NCBI RefSeq assembly: GCF_003573695.1 | Contig: NC_039360.1 | Location: forward strand, 61,474,815 to 61,538,814 | DNA: 64,000 bases | Direction: 5' to 3' | From: Papaver somniferum | Lineage: Eukaryota; Streptophyta; Magnoliopsida; Ranunculales; Papaveraceae | Shown: in pieces, positions 10,921 through 22,542 of the stretch | Layout: each line of letters begins with the position of its first letter | How positions within the stretch are numbered: position 1 is the first letter of the stretch | Position numbers and translations under genes: made by a program | The notes under the pieces: model-generated | Seen by the model: only the letters and a program-made list of their open reading frames with translations | What the model was told of the DNA's origin: nothing | Database searches by the model: none

Positions 10921-13525
10921 TGGTGGACCCGGGAAAGCGTCTAAAATTGAAGAGAAATGAAACGGGCCTACAGTAATACCGCAAGTGCACGGTCGTCAGT
11001 TGTAGCTCGTGCAAGTACGGGTCGATCCACAGAGACTGGGGGTGTTTGGAGTTTCTAGCTATTTGGGCTCTAAATTGCTATTGGGCTTCTAATTGTGCTT
11101 TGGACTTAGTGGGTTTTTGTAACAATGAAATGGTTTTGGGCTCAGTGGGCTTTTGGATTGACTGTGAATTTATGGGCTTTTGGTCTTTTGAATTGCACTG
11201 GGCCTTGGGATCAAACATGGGATTTTAGCCTTTGGTTTCAATGAACTGAACTTGGGCTCAGTGTTGAAGTGAGCTTTGGGCTCAGTTGGCTTGTATGAGG
11301 ATCTGGGCTTGACAGTGACAGGCCTTAGCTTGGAAAGTGAACTGTGAGCTGGGCTTGATAGAGCTATCAGTTTGGTTTTTGAATGAGTCCACAGTGAACT
11401 GGACTGGGCTCTTAATGATCAATGCACTTAGGCCACAGTGAGCTTCAATGGACAAATGGGGAGCAAAACAGAGAAACTAGAAGAGCAAAAGATAGCAAAA
11501 GAAAGAGAATAAAAGAGAACACAGACAGAGATGAGGAACAAGGAAGAATATGGAACAATAGCTAAGAGATTAACAATGGCAGTGCAACAAACTAACAATG
11601 ATCATGGGAAAGAAGCAAACATCAGTGGCAAAAGGATGCAAATTTACAATGGCAAAAGCAAACAGCACAAAGTATTATGAGAAGGTGACAGAACAATGAA
11701 ACTAAACAAAGAACAATGGAACCAAGGCCTAAGCCAAGGGCAGGGGTGTGAAGAAGTAACAAAACAGTTAAGTTGCAAGTGACTGTGAAAACAGAATGTG
11801 GGTTAAGCTAAGGCTTTGAATCCACCCTTGTGTCCTAGCCAAACAATGTGATCCTAGGTTGAGTTGAAAATCCTATGCATTCATCTAGAATGGGAGGAAA
11901 ATCAGCTTGCTCACTGATATGCCTCTAGTATTGACTGTCTTTTGACAGCACAGTCAATCACAGGCATACCAGAGCACTAATTTCTTCCCATTGCACAAGC
12001 AAAACACTGCACTAAGGCTCTAACCTAGCATTCCACTACCTAACAGTCCACTAAAGCTTCATCTGAGCCTCAGCAGTGAACTCAGAACATGAGAAAACAG
12101 ATGGAACAACACATAAATTGGAGATACTGGCTAATCCAGTTCTCCCAAAACATCACATTAACAACAACAACAACAGGATATTAAAACAGGGAAAGGAATT
12201 AAACACATGAACATTACACAAAACAGAACATGAACATTACACAAAACAGAACATGAACATATGCAGAACATCAAAGTTCTGGACACTGGCTATTCCAGCA
12301 TAAGCCTTTACATCACACCAGTCCCTTCTATTTATACCCACAGACCCAATTTGGGTTTTCCCCCAAATTACAAAATTAGGGTTCTTCCCAAAAAAATCCC
12401 TAAAATCAAACAGAAATTAGGTAAATTGTTTCTACCTAATTTGACAGTACAAATCAGACTCATATCTTCGGATGCTCTCCCTAACAGAAAATTAGGGTTT
12501 TTTTAATAAATTCCCCCAAATTGACAGTAGACTAGGGTTTTGATTTTCGAACTTACCAAACGTGATAAGACGAGTCCGTCTTCAACCCATGCTTCTTCTC
12601 CCTTCTCTGCTCCTTCCCATGCCTTCAATTTCTCTTTCTAGCTCGAGCTATTGTACCAATTTCTTTCCTAGGGTTCTGAGAAAGAAAAGAAAAGAAATTG
12701 GTAGGATAGATGGCTAGAAGATGGGGGGAGTGATTATAGTGGAGTTGGTGGTGGTGTTTAGGTGGCTATGGAGTAGGTGGTGGCGATGGCAGTGGCAGGG
12801 TGATGGTGGTGGTTCTGCAACTGTCGGGGTAGGGGAGAAAGGAGGTGAAGGTCGATTGTTTTGGGAAGAAGGGGATGTTTGGTTAGGTCATAGGGTTCGG
12901 TCGCTATGGTGTGTAGCGGGATCATCGAGTTCGATGTTTGGCGAATCTCGACCGTGGGATATGGAGATGAAAGATCAATCTGACGGTGAGATGAAGTGGA
13001 TCCTGCAGCGACCGTTGGATTATACAATACAACAAAATTAACGACACCAGATGGAGTTAGGTGTTGTAGTGTTAAGAGGAAGTATCGAGGTTTGATGCGC
13101 AGGCAAAGAAGCGACCGTAGGATGCAGATGCGATCCAATCTGACGGTCGGGAATGGAGGCGGGTATGGATATAGAAAATGGGTTTGGGTAAGGGTTTTGG
13201 GCCTTGGGTATGCCAAGCCCATATCTTCTTTAAGAACAATTCTTCCTTCTTGAGCCCATTCCTAGCTTTTTGGACGTGCGCTCCATTCTTTGCGGCTTCC
13301 TTGCGTAATTTCTTCCGTCTTTTCACCACTCTTCAGCTCTTTTCCGCTCCGCAAGTCATCCAGACTTTATTTATTACCTAAAAATGCAAAATTAATTAAT
13401 AAAAATATTTATTCTTGAAAACAAAGAAAATACAGAATATGGGATATAATGTAGAATTAATGCACAAAAGATGAGTTAAATGCCAAGAAAAATATATAAA
13501 AATATGCACTTTTTAGCACTCATCA
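10921..13525 (-). repeat. Element C 3' LTR
   Basis: 2605 bases, TG...CA. A TATA-like TATAAATAG, read on minus, lies at 12329-12338. Repeated open frames of 154, 106 and 85 codons appear identically in the other LTR. They have no recognisable domain and overlap on both strands, so I do not call genes. Confidence 0.9.
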
Positions 13526-13545
13526 AATACCCCCAAACCTGAATT
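13526..13545 (-). promoter_or_regulatory. Element C polypurine tract
   Basis: Read on minus, CAGGTTTGGGGGTATT abuts the 3' LTR start TGATGAGTGC. This is the usual position for the plus-strand primer of reverse transcription. A similar tract, AGGTTTGGGGGTATAG, lies inside the element at about 14698-14713. Confidence 0.75.
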
Positions 13546-15218
13546 TTACTTGTCCTCAAGTAAAAACAAACTAAGGAAATCCTACCTATACCACTGTCGC
13601 TGGTCTTTCGAATGCATTTAGCATATGCACTAAGCCTTTTAAACCACTAAGTGTCCCTAGTGGACGAGTGAAGTCTCGTGAAGGTTTGCTTAGAACGTAC
13701 CTACAAAGTTCTAGGTCAAAATATAAGCTCAGATTCCATCAAATGTGACATGTGCAAGTCAGTTTAAGCTCACAGCAAAATGGAGATGTCAATCTAGCTA
13801 TCAAAGGCACAATCCTAGCACTGATAACAAAAAAAGACATGTGATAAGAGTGTAAAGTGTATCTACACATGTGTAAAGAAAGATCTGAAGTTATGACTAC
13901 TAATCACCAAGAGATAGTTTCTCAGGCTAAGAACCAAGGTCGAAATCTAGCTAGCTGTCCGGACTTTACGAGAATTGTGAATGAGTTGGAGGTATTTCAC
14001 AATTACTCGCGTTGTACATCAATGGCATACACCCTCCTTGCTTATTACAATGAAACAACAAAATGACTATTTACATGACTCTTATTTACATTGACTACTC
14101 TCTTTTATTTTTGGAACAAGAGAGGATGGAATTGATAAATACTTGATTTTTTTGTATTTTTCTGATATATATATATTTTTTTTTTCTGAATATATACATC
14201 GTTTTTTTTTTTTTGATTTGGACATAGAAACACTTTTGATACATATACAAAAGGAAACAAAATTACATGACTCTTAGCAAGAGGTGGCCCTTATCGAATG
14301 CATCCGGTCAAATTCTATGGTTGTTTTTCTTAACGTATCCTCCAACTTCTATCCCAGCCAACCAAAGAACAAGCTAGTCAAGTCTCATTCAGTATTCTAA
14401 AGTGATTGGCAATCTAACTTCCTATCAAACACCTTGAAGATCGAGGCTATACATGTATTGGTAGATCGTGCGCGTGCAAGTTTCTTATCACTATGTGAAT
14501 TGTGCTAGAATCAGGGTGCCTAAATATCTAGACTAAGACTCCTAATAATTACATATTTGCACAAGAGTCAACATTTCAAGGTAAATGAGCTCCATTTTTA
14601 TGTTTTTATCATTTTTCTAATTTTTTTGGAATTTTTCAATTTTTTCAAAAAGATGGAGTTTTGTTTTCAATTATGGCATATTATCGTGGTATCTACTCTA
14701 TACCCCCAAACCTAAACTAAACATTGTCCTCAATGTTTAAAAATATGGAAAGAATTAAAATGCAACATATGGAAAGGGACATGTTGAGTAGAGTAAAAGG
14801 AGAGAGAATACCCGATTTCGGCGAAAGCAGAATTAAAACTCCGTTATCCAAGGCAAAACTCCAACATATTCGGAGTCACAATGGATGAGCACAAAATATA
14901 TACAAAAGGAAATTTAACTAACACATTATCTACAAGAAAATTTGGTTTTTAATGGGATTGGACTTTTTGGGAAAAATTTGGTTTTGTCGGGAGACATTTG
15001 GAAACTTTTGGTTTTTTTTTTTTTTTTTTTTTTTAAAAAAGAAATAAAATTTGGTTTTTGAATGGGAGCAAGAGAAAATTTTGGGTTTTTTTTGAAATTG
15101 GGAGCAAAAGAAATTTTTTTTTTTTTTTTTTAAACACAAAAACAGCAACTGAATTGAAACTGAATAAGAGTAATGGAATAAACATAAAAATAGTTGAAAA
15201 TTAAACACTAACCCTTGA
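13546..15218 (-). other. Element C internal region without coding capacity
   Basis: No gag, protease, integrase or reverse transcriptase motif is visible in six frames. The region has long T runs (about 14176-14212, 15008-15033, 15114-15131). The minus-strand frame of 97 codons over it is phenylalanine/lysine low complexity. Confidence 0.7.
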
Positions 15219-15978
15219 GACACTGGCTATTCCAGTGCTCTTGGGTGACACACTGGCTAACCCAGGCATAAAACCTCACACACAAACCCACAGTTCCCTT
15301 TTATACCCAATACCCAATTTAGGGTTTATAGAAAAATACCCAAATTCAAACAGTGAAATTAGGTATATGATTTACCTAATTTTTGACAGTACAAATTGAA
15401 CCCATAACTAATTCATTGCTTCTCCTAACAGAAATTAGGGTTTTCTATAAAAATCCCAAAAATTGAGAAATTAGGGTTTCGTAAAATCTTACTTTGATGG
15501 CGCAATTTCTTCAATCAATCGCTGACCCATCCTTCCTCTGACTTCACTGCTCCTTCCCATGCCTTTTTTAGCTTCGATTGATAACATGCAATCATTCTCA
15601 TCAATTCCACACGTCACTGAAATCGTGTGATGTTGATGAAGTTGATTGAAAGTTACCATGTGCGGTAGGTGGTGGTGATGATAAAGAAGGTGGTGTGGTT
15701 GTGGCAGAGGTATGGTGGCGGAATGGGGGTTGCAGTTGCAGCTCTGCAACTGTCGGGTGGAGGAGAAGAAGAAAGAAAGAGGAGAAGAATGGGTCGACAG
15801 TTTAGGGTATAGGGTATCCGTTTTTAGGGTGTTGAGCGGGCGCATCAAAGTTAGATGTTGGCGAAGCTGAGCCACTGGAATCGAAGCTGGTAGGTGAATC
15901 GGACGGCTCCGCCTGAAGAGGCTGGTATCGACCGTCGGATGTCTTGATACAACGAAGTTAACGGCTCTAGATGTCTCC
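15219..15978 (-). repeat. Diverged LTR-like segment inside element C
   Basis: This ~0.76-kb stretch follows the same order of landmarks as the LTR at about 12115-13050: ACTGGCTATTCCAG, a TATA-like TTTTATACCC, repeated TTAGGGTTT blocks, TGACAGTACAAAT, CTGCTCCTTCCCATGCC, CTCTGCAACTGTCGGG, GATGTTGGCGAA and CGACCGT(C/T)GGAT. It is far more diverged than the two LTRs are from each other. It sits directly after the primer site in element orientation. Confidence 0.75.
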
Positions 15979-15999
15979 CCGGCAGCGACGCCAAAAACT
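15979..15999 (-). promoter_or_regulatory. Element C primer-binding site (tRNA-Asp type)
   Basis: Read on minus after the 5' LTR: TTTTTGGCGTCGCTGCCGGG followed by GAGA. Plant tRNA-Asp ends in ...CCCCGGCAACGGCGCCA, so the complement would be TGGCGCCGTTGCCGGGGA. I see two mismatches. Confidence 0.75.
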
Positions 16000-18599
16000 T
16001 GGTGGACCCGGGAAAGCGTCTAAAATTGAAGAGAAATGAAACGGGCCTACAGTAATACCGCAAGTGCACGGTCGTCAGTTGTAGCTCGTGCAAGTACGGG
16101 TCGATCCACAGAGACTGGGGGTGTTTGGAGTTTCTAGCTATTTGGGCTCTAAATTGCTATTGGGCTTCTAATTGTGCTTTGGGCTTAGTGGGTTTTTGTA
16201 ACAATGAAATGGTTTTGGGCTCAGTGGGCTTTTGGATTGACTGTGAATTTATGGGCTTTTGGTCTTTTGAATTGCACTGGGCCTTGGGATCAAACCTGGG
16301 CTTTTAGCCTTTGGTTTCAATGAACTGAACTTGAGCTCAGTGTTGAAGTGAGCTTTGGGCTCAGTTGGCTTGTATGAGGATCTAGGCTTGACAGTGACAG
16401 GCCTTAGCTTGGAAAGTAAACTGTGAGCTGGGCTTGATAGAGCTATCAGTTTGGTTTTTGAATGAGTCCACAGTGAACTGGACTGGGCTCTTAATGATCA
16501 ATGCACTTAGGCCACAGTGAGCTTCAATGGACAAATGGGGAGCAAAACAGAGAAACTAGAAGAGCAAAAGATAGCAAAAGAAAGAGAATAAAAGAGAACA
16601 CAGACAGAGATGAGGAACAGGGAAGAATAGGGAACAATAACTAAGAGATTAACAATGGCAGTGCAACAAACTAACAATGATCATGGGAAAGAAGCAAACA
16701 TCAGTGGCAAAAGGATGCAAATTTACAATGGCAAAAGCAAACAGCACAAAGTATTATGAGAAGGTGACAGAACAATGAAACTAAACAAAGAACAATGGAA
16801 CCAAGGCCTAAGCCAAGGGCAGGGGTGTGAAGAAGTAACAAAACAGTTAAGTTGCAAGTGACTGTGAAAACAGAATGTGGGTTAAGCTAAGGCTTTGAAT
16901 CCACCCTTGTGTCCTAGCCAAACAATGTGATCCTAGGTTGAGTTGAAAATCCTATGCATTCATCTAGAATGGGAGGAAAATCAGCTTGCTCACTGATATG
17001 CCTCTAGTATTGACTGTCTTTTGACAGCACAGTCAATCACAGGCATACCAGAGCACTAATTTCTTCCCATTGCACAAGCAAAACACTGCACTAAGGCTCT
17101 AACCTATCATTCCACTACCTAACAGTCCACTAAAGCTTCATCTGAGCCTCAGCAGTGAACTCAGAACATGAGAAAACAGATGGAACAACACATAAATTGG
17201 AGAGACTGGCTAATCCAGTTCTCCCAAAACATCACATTAACAACAACAACAGGATATTAAAACAGGGAAAGGAATTAAACACATGAACATTACACAAAAC
17301 AGAACATGAACATTACACAAAACAGAACATGAACATATGCAGAACATCAAAGTTCTGGACACTGGCTATTCCAGCATAAGCCTTTACATCACACCAGTCC
17401 CTTCTATTTATACCCACAGACCCAATTTGGGTTTTCCCCCAAATTACAAAATTAGGGTTCTTCCCAAAAAAATCCCTAAAATCAAACAGAAATTAGGTAA
17501 ATTGTTTCTACCCAATTTGACAGTACAAATCAGACCCATATCTTCTGATGCTCTCCCTAACAGAAAATTAGGGTTTTTAATAAATTCCCCCAAATTGACA
17601 GTAGACTAGGGTTTTGATTTTCGAACTTACCAAACGTGATAAGACGAGTCCGTCTTCAACCCATGCTTCTTCTCCCTTCTCTGCTCCTTCCCATGCCTTC
17701 AATTTCTCTTTCTAGCTCGAGCTATTGTACCAATTTCTTTCCTAGGGTTCTGAGAAAGAAAAGAAAAGAAATTGGTAGGATAGATGGATAGAAGATGTGG
17801 GGAGTGATTATAGTGGAGTTGGTGGTGGTGTTTAGGTGGCTATGGAGTAGGTGGTGGCGATGGCAGTGGCAGGGTGATGGTGGTGGTTCTGCAACTGTCG
17901 GGGTAGGGGAGAAAGGAGGTGAAGGTCGATTGTTTTGGGAAGAAGGGGATGTTTGGTTAGGTCATAGGGTTCGGTCGCTATGGTGTGTAGCGGGATCATC
18001 GAGTTCGATGTTTGGCGAATCTCGACCGTGGGATATGGAGATGAAAGATCAATCTGACGGTGAGATGAAGTGGATCCTGCAGCGACCGTTGGATTATACA
18101 ACACAACAAAATTAACGACACCAGATGGAGTTAGGTGTTGTAGTGTTAAGCGGAAGTATCGAGGTTTGATGCGCAGGCAAAGAAGCGACCGTAGGATGCA
18201 GATGCGATCCAATCTGACGGTCGGGAATGGAGGCGGGTATGTATATAGAAAATGGGTTTGGGTAAGGGTTTTGGGCCTTGGGTATGCCAAGCCCATATCT
18301 TCTTTAAGAACAATTCTTCCTTCTTGAGCCCATTCCTAGCTTTTTGGACGTGCGCTCCATTCTTTGCGGCTTCCTTGCGTAATTTCTTCCGTCTTTTCAC
18401 CACTCTTCAGCTCTTTTCCGCTCCGCAAGTCATCCAGACTTTATTTATTACCTAAAAATGCAAAATTAATTAATAAAAATATTTATTCTTGAAAACAAAG
18501 AAAATACAGAATATGGGATATAATGTAGAATTAATGCACAAAAGATGAGTTAAATGCCAAGAAAAATATATAAAAATATGCACTTTTTAGCACTCATCA
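16000..18599 (-). repeat. Element C 5' LTR
   Basis: 2600 bases, nearly identical to 10921-13525. A TATA-like TATAAATAG read on minus at 17404-17413 suggests that transcription starts near 17375, giving a ~1.2-kb U3. Confidence 0.9.
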
Positions 18600-18604
18600 G
18601 ATAG

Positions 18605-18640
18605 CAACGCATGCGAGGTTGACCGAGCTATGCTCTAACA
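18605..18640 (-). repeat. Element B 3' LTR, terminal 36 bases
   Basis: Continuation of the B LTR after element C. It ends in the reverse complement of TGTTAGAGCATAGCTCGGTC. The next bases, read on minus, are the purine tract AAAAAGGGGGAGAT (18641-18655). Confidence 0.88.
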
Positions 18641-19055
18641 ATCTCCCCCTTTTTCAATTTTAGTGACAAAACAATTAATACATATGGAATACAAAAAACA
18701 TAAACTTTAGTGGCTCATATTCCATAGTCTAATCTTCAACGTTCCTGAAATCTTCGTCCTTCCAAGTACTCCAATGATCCCAAAGGTTGTAAGTTTAGCA
18801 TCACCGTTGTTGAAGATCCGTAGCCATAACAATGAGAGAAATCGAGATTCTCGATCATTATTATACAGTGTCATAGTACTATTATGTAACATCAAATTCC
18901 AATTGTATCACGACTTCAACAACAATACTATGGTGATATGTATCACTCCCCCTTAGTCAATACTACATCTCGATCATGGAAACCACTCCCCTTACACAAT
19001 GATCCGAAAACCATATGTATTTGTAGTGTGAACTACAATATTTCTCCCCCTTTTT
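18641..19055 (-). promoter_or_regulatory. Element B: four AAGGGGGAG-type purine tracts
   Basis: Read on minus, purine tracts occur at 18643-18655 (abutting the 3' LTR), 18945-18953, 18985-18993 and 19044-19055. Element D has the corresponding four. The tract next to the LTR should prime plus-strand synthesis; what the upstream copies do is not known. Confidence 0.65.
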
Positions 19056-19492
19056 GTCAATAAAATTGGCAAAGGTACAAGGACGGAATCATAATGAAAT
19101 TTCCACAAGAGACATTTCATAGACTAAAAGAAAAAGTACACACCAACTCAATTTAGATGCAATCATAAAGCCGAAGCTAAATTCATTCATCAAGGAGTTT
19201 TAAGATACAAGATAACCCCTATAAAATTCCACAACCGCAGTCCCCGCAAGATATTACCATTGAGCACAAGTTCAAAAGAACTCTCCCCCATTTGATGTCA
19301 TTCCCGAAAGAACAACAAGAGCGACCTTAATTTCGAAAGAAATGAAGGATTTTTTATTGGATACCAAAAACCATGAGAATGATTTTCTATATCCAAAACT
19401 CAACCAAATTAACCACAAGTACATCCATGATTAATTTAATTGGAATATGCAACTAAATCAAATCGTAAAAGTGATTAATTTAATTGAAGGTG

Positions 19493-20010
19493 CTCAACAT
19501 AAGTAAACTTACGGAGCTACGACTAATGTAATCATACGGAGACGACTAACTTAATCGTTCACATACTCAACATAAGGAAAACCTTATGGAATATGCGACT
19601 ATATTAACCGACAGAACATGATTAGTATAGTCGTTCATATACTCAACACAAGCATTTGTGGAATGTATGAAAACTCAACTAGACTAATTACAAGAGAACC
19701 TATAATTAATCCAATTGGAATACCAGTAACCAAACTAATCACCGAAGTAATCAATTCAATTATTTTGGGCTCAACATAAGAGAACTTATGGAACCCCGAC
19801 TAAGTTCATCATAGAAAATGACAACCTTAACCGTACATGTACTCAACATAAGAAAGAAAACTTATGGAGTACAAACTAAATAACCAAACTAGTTGATTAA
19901 TTTAGTTCCCAATGCTCAACATATAGCATCTTATGGAACAACCAACAAGCCAATAAGAAAAATCGACTTAGTTGTATCGTGCTCAACATAAGATACACAA
20001 TGGAGCCTTC
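19493..20010 (-). repeat. Element B: ~72-bp array of CATAAG/CTTATG hairpins
   Basis: The plus-strand motif CTCAACATAAG, followed after 4-8 bases by CTTATGGA or a variant, recurs at about 19493, 19566, 19642, 19770, 19842, 19914 and 19982. The spacing is near 72, with one gap of 128. Each unit can fold as a short hairpin. The same array, less complete, is found in element D at 57558-57784. Confidence 0.75.
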
Positions 20011-20505
20011 ACGGTAGAACATAATAAAATGGATCAATGAAGATCAATACCGTTGATAACATACAAGGATCTATTCTATTTTCCATCATAACGATATAAT
20101 AGACTTTATCCCTGTCAAACAAAAGATTTTATCCTATTTTCCATCAAATATATGATTGTATAGGCATAACTTTTGTAATTGTCAAAAGTTCATTCGTCCT
20201 TTCATCAATACGAATACTAATTCATGAACGATTTTACTTTTGACCGTAATATGGGACCTTCAAGTTCACGGACGCAAACAATACGTATCCCATAAAAATA
20301 CTGCAATATATCAAACCATTAAAATACTGTAATAACATCATCCTCCAAATATTTTTAGAATTTAATACCAATAAACCTAAAAAAATAACATAAGAAGATG
20401 AAGACAAAAATATCTATGTGTAGTCACAATCATCGCTATTGAAAGCACTAGTTATTCTTCCAACTAATCCAAAAGGAAGACATACTAGGTAAATAAGAAG
20501 ATGAA

Positions 20506-21534
20506 TTACTCATCACCTTCATTATCGGACAATTTCCAAGTTGGTTGAATTGAATCTAACTCTTCCTTGAGTTTGGGACACTTGGTTCCAATCAACGGCA
20601 CTTGATCTTTTAAGAACTTCACTCTTGCATTTACCTTGCACACTCCCTTGTAAACCTTTTGAATAAGCCTCAAGGTAGAAGGGTATTCAACATCAAGGGG
20701 AGTACCTCTTTGTCGCTTGCGAACATTTTCCCTTATACGCCTAAAAGTACATGGATGAACAAGTTTGGGAACCCCAATAGAATTTCCAATAAAATAAAGT
20801 CCACGATCACGGCAAATTTGGCTAATTAAACAAGGATAGCCCAACATCTTGATATGAGAGGTCATCGTCATCATTTGAAAGATGATAAAACCACAAATGT
20901 CAAGATTTGTATTACCGGATTCAAGGAAGTAGACTGATTCCGAAAACTCATAACTCCACCAAGAATTCTCAATAGTTGATGGACAAAGGTTAGAGATACC
21001 GAGTTTTCCAAAAGCTATTAAAGCAATGCTAAGATCATTAGTAGGAAACTTTCCTTGACTCCAAACAACCTTCTTTCCACAAAGTCCAATAGAGATATCA
21101 TCATATGATGGACGTTCATCACTTGGTTTAGGAAGCCGTACGTTACCCAACGGAATTTTAGTAATCCTTGAAATTAGCTCTTTATCAACAAGGAACCTAT
21201 TCTTACCAATCATGGATTTGAATTCCATCTTATCATAATTAGCATCATGAATATTGGCATACAAAACCCTTGTAAGTGAATCAAATCCTTGACCAAGTCC
21301 ATCAAAGATATTTCCAAGCTTGAATTTTGAAAAGAATATCAAATCCTCTTCATTCCCACTAGAAAAATATAACCTCTTTTCTAGAATAAAACCTTTTGAA
21401 GCAATCTTATCAAAAGTTCTAGCACAAGAATCATCCACAAACCTAATTCCAAGAGAATTTTGATCACAAGGAGAATTCAAGCAAGGGGATTTTGAACTTT
21501 TAGAGATCCTTTTCATGCTTCTAGAAATCATCAT
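20506..21534 (-). CDS. Retroelement-borne ORF, possible plant putative-transposon-protein domain
   Basis: This is the only intact long frame in element B: 342 codons from the first ATG at 21534 to the stop at 20506, with no disruption. An in-frame GTG lies four codons upstream. The middle (about residues 60-160) has FDSLTRVLYANIHDANYD, then MIGKNRFLVDKELISRITKI. That pattern resembles the domain annotated as putative plant transposon protein (LxREFYAN..., ...VRG..V......IN), known from degenerate plant retroelements. A basic patch (RRIRENVRKRQRG) and an acidic C-terminus (SDNEGDE) follow. There are no zinc knuckles or catalytic motifs. The function is unknown. It lies in the element's own sense orientation between primer site and purine tract, so it is probably expressed from the LTR. 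Confidence 0.6.
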   Translation of the reverse strand: MMISRSMKRISKSSKSPCLNSPCDQNSLGIRFVDDSCARTFDKIASKGFILEKRLYFSSGNEEDLIFFSKFKLGNIFDGLGQGFDSLTRVLYANIHDANYDKMEFKSMIGKNRFLVDKELISRITKIPLGNVRLPKPSDERPSYDDISIGLCGKKVVWSQGKFPTNDLSIALIAFGKLGISNLCPSTIENSWWSYEFSESVYFLESGNTNLDICGFIIFQMMTMTSHIKMLGYPCLISQICRDRGLYFIGNSIGVPKLVHPCTFRRIRENVRKRQRGTPLDVEYPSTLRLIQKVYKGVCKVNARVKFLKDQVPLIGTKCPKLKEELDSIQPTWKLSDNEGDE

Positions 21535-21546
21535 AAAGAGATACAC

Positions 21547-22528
21547 AAGAGGAGTTTACTTACTTGAAGAGAACCTCACACACCCTTCCTTTTGAAATCT
21601 TCAAAGAAGCTTTAATGGTGGCGAAGCACAAACCTTAGTTCACATACGCGGACGGAAGTTGAGGAGGGAGAAGGTTCGCGGACCATATACAAATATATCC
21701 CTCATTCATGGGCTTGGGTTTTTCACGAACCGTGACTCACACATGATATATGAGATTTTCTTAGCCCTTTCCATATTCAAGATATGCAACTAACATACAT
21801 GAAAGATACCAGAATCGATAGAAAGCTAACCAAACAACAACACAACTGTACACAAATCAAACCATTTCTTTCCCCACTTCAATATATGTACAAACGGGGA
21901 AGGCCAGTCTTTTTACCAAGAGGCATGATACGCAGAGAGACTCTCATGCGGGTCATCTGGCAGATATATGTGAACAGTCCCTGTAGTATAATCAAAGTAA
22001 TGATGATAGTCAGGGCAGTTAGAGTTTTCTATCCTTCGTTTATTCTGGCTAGAAGAAGGATTCTTCCGATTTCAGGGTTGTACAGTATTATCAGATTTAA
22101 CACAACCAAAACCCCTTTCGAAATGATTCTTAGACTTAATAGTTTTAAGCTTTTCTAAGAATTTAAAAACGCCTTCGAACGCATTGAACAGATCTTTATC
22201 AATTGATCCATTACGATAGTATACCTCATAGAGATCAAGTTAATCTGGTGAGGTTCCATATCCTTGAGCGTACAGAACGTTTTTCCGACCTTTCCTTCTT
22301 TTTATTTTTTCCTTATGATTGCTTCTTAACATCTAAATCTCCCCTTTTAGATGAAGTGAGATTATCATGAGTACCCATGGGTTTTAACCATAATAATCTC
22401 TGAACAATCTTTAAGGAATTCTGGCGTGCGTTACAGATGTCAGGAGCAAGTTTTCCAAAGAAATTTCCCATAGGGAAATTTATAAGGAACGATCAAACAC
22501 AAACTTATTAGGTTTACCGTGTTTGCCT
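21547..22528 (-). other. Element B leader region
   Basis: No recognisable coding sequence lies between the primer site and the ORF. CGCGGAC motifs like those in the LTR recur near 21647-21685. Confidence 0.5.
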
Positions 22529-22540
22529 GCTCTGATACCA
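22529..22540 (-). promoter_or_regulatory. Element B primer-binding site (tRNA-Met type)
   Basis: Read on minus, TGGTATCAGAGC lies two bases after the 5' LTR end. This is the complement of the 3' end of plant initiator tRNA-Met, the standard Copia primer. Confidence 0.9.
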
Positions 22541-22542
22541 AT

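Larger units (their letters stand above)
10921..18599 (-). mobile_element. Element C: non-coding Athila-like LTR element nested in B
   Basis: Two ~2.6-kb direct repeats begin TGGTGGACCCGGGAAAGCG and end TAGCACTCATCA. The GATAG target duplication is at 10916-10920 and 18600-18604, inside the 3' LTR of B. Orientation is minus, because a primer site resembling the tRNA-Asp 3' end lies next to the right LTR and a GGTTTGGGGGT purine tract next to the left LTR. Athila-type Gypsy elements commonly use this primer. The 2.47-kb internal region has no pol or gag homology, so this is a large retrotransposon derivative. By eye the LTRs differ at about 19 positions plus 2 indels, so the insertion is recent. 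Confidence 0.92.

Noticed and set aside
12561..12595. GATAAGACGAGTCCGTC resembling a hammerhead ribozyme core, as in retrozymes
   Set aside because: The conserved CUGAUGA and GAAA core parts are not both present and the stems do not form; the LTR is also far too long for a retrozyme.
12721..13381. ORFs of 154, 106, 85 and 67 codons in the LTR of element C (and the same in 17795-18455)
   Set aside because: They overlap on both strands, have simple composition and no domain; they are conserved only because the two LTRs are near-identical.
15489..16093. Minus-strand ORFs of 128 and 80 codons in element C
   Set aside because: They lie in the LTR-like segment and across the primer site; no gag or pol motif.
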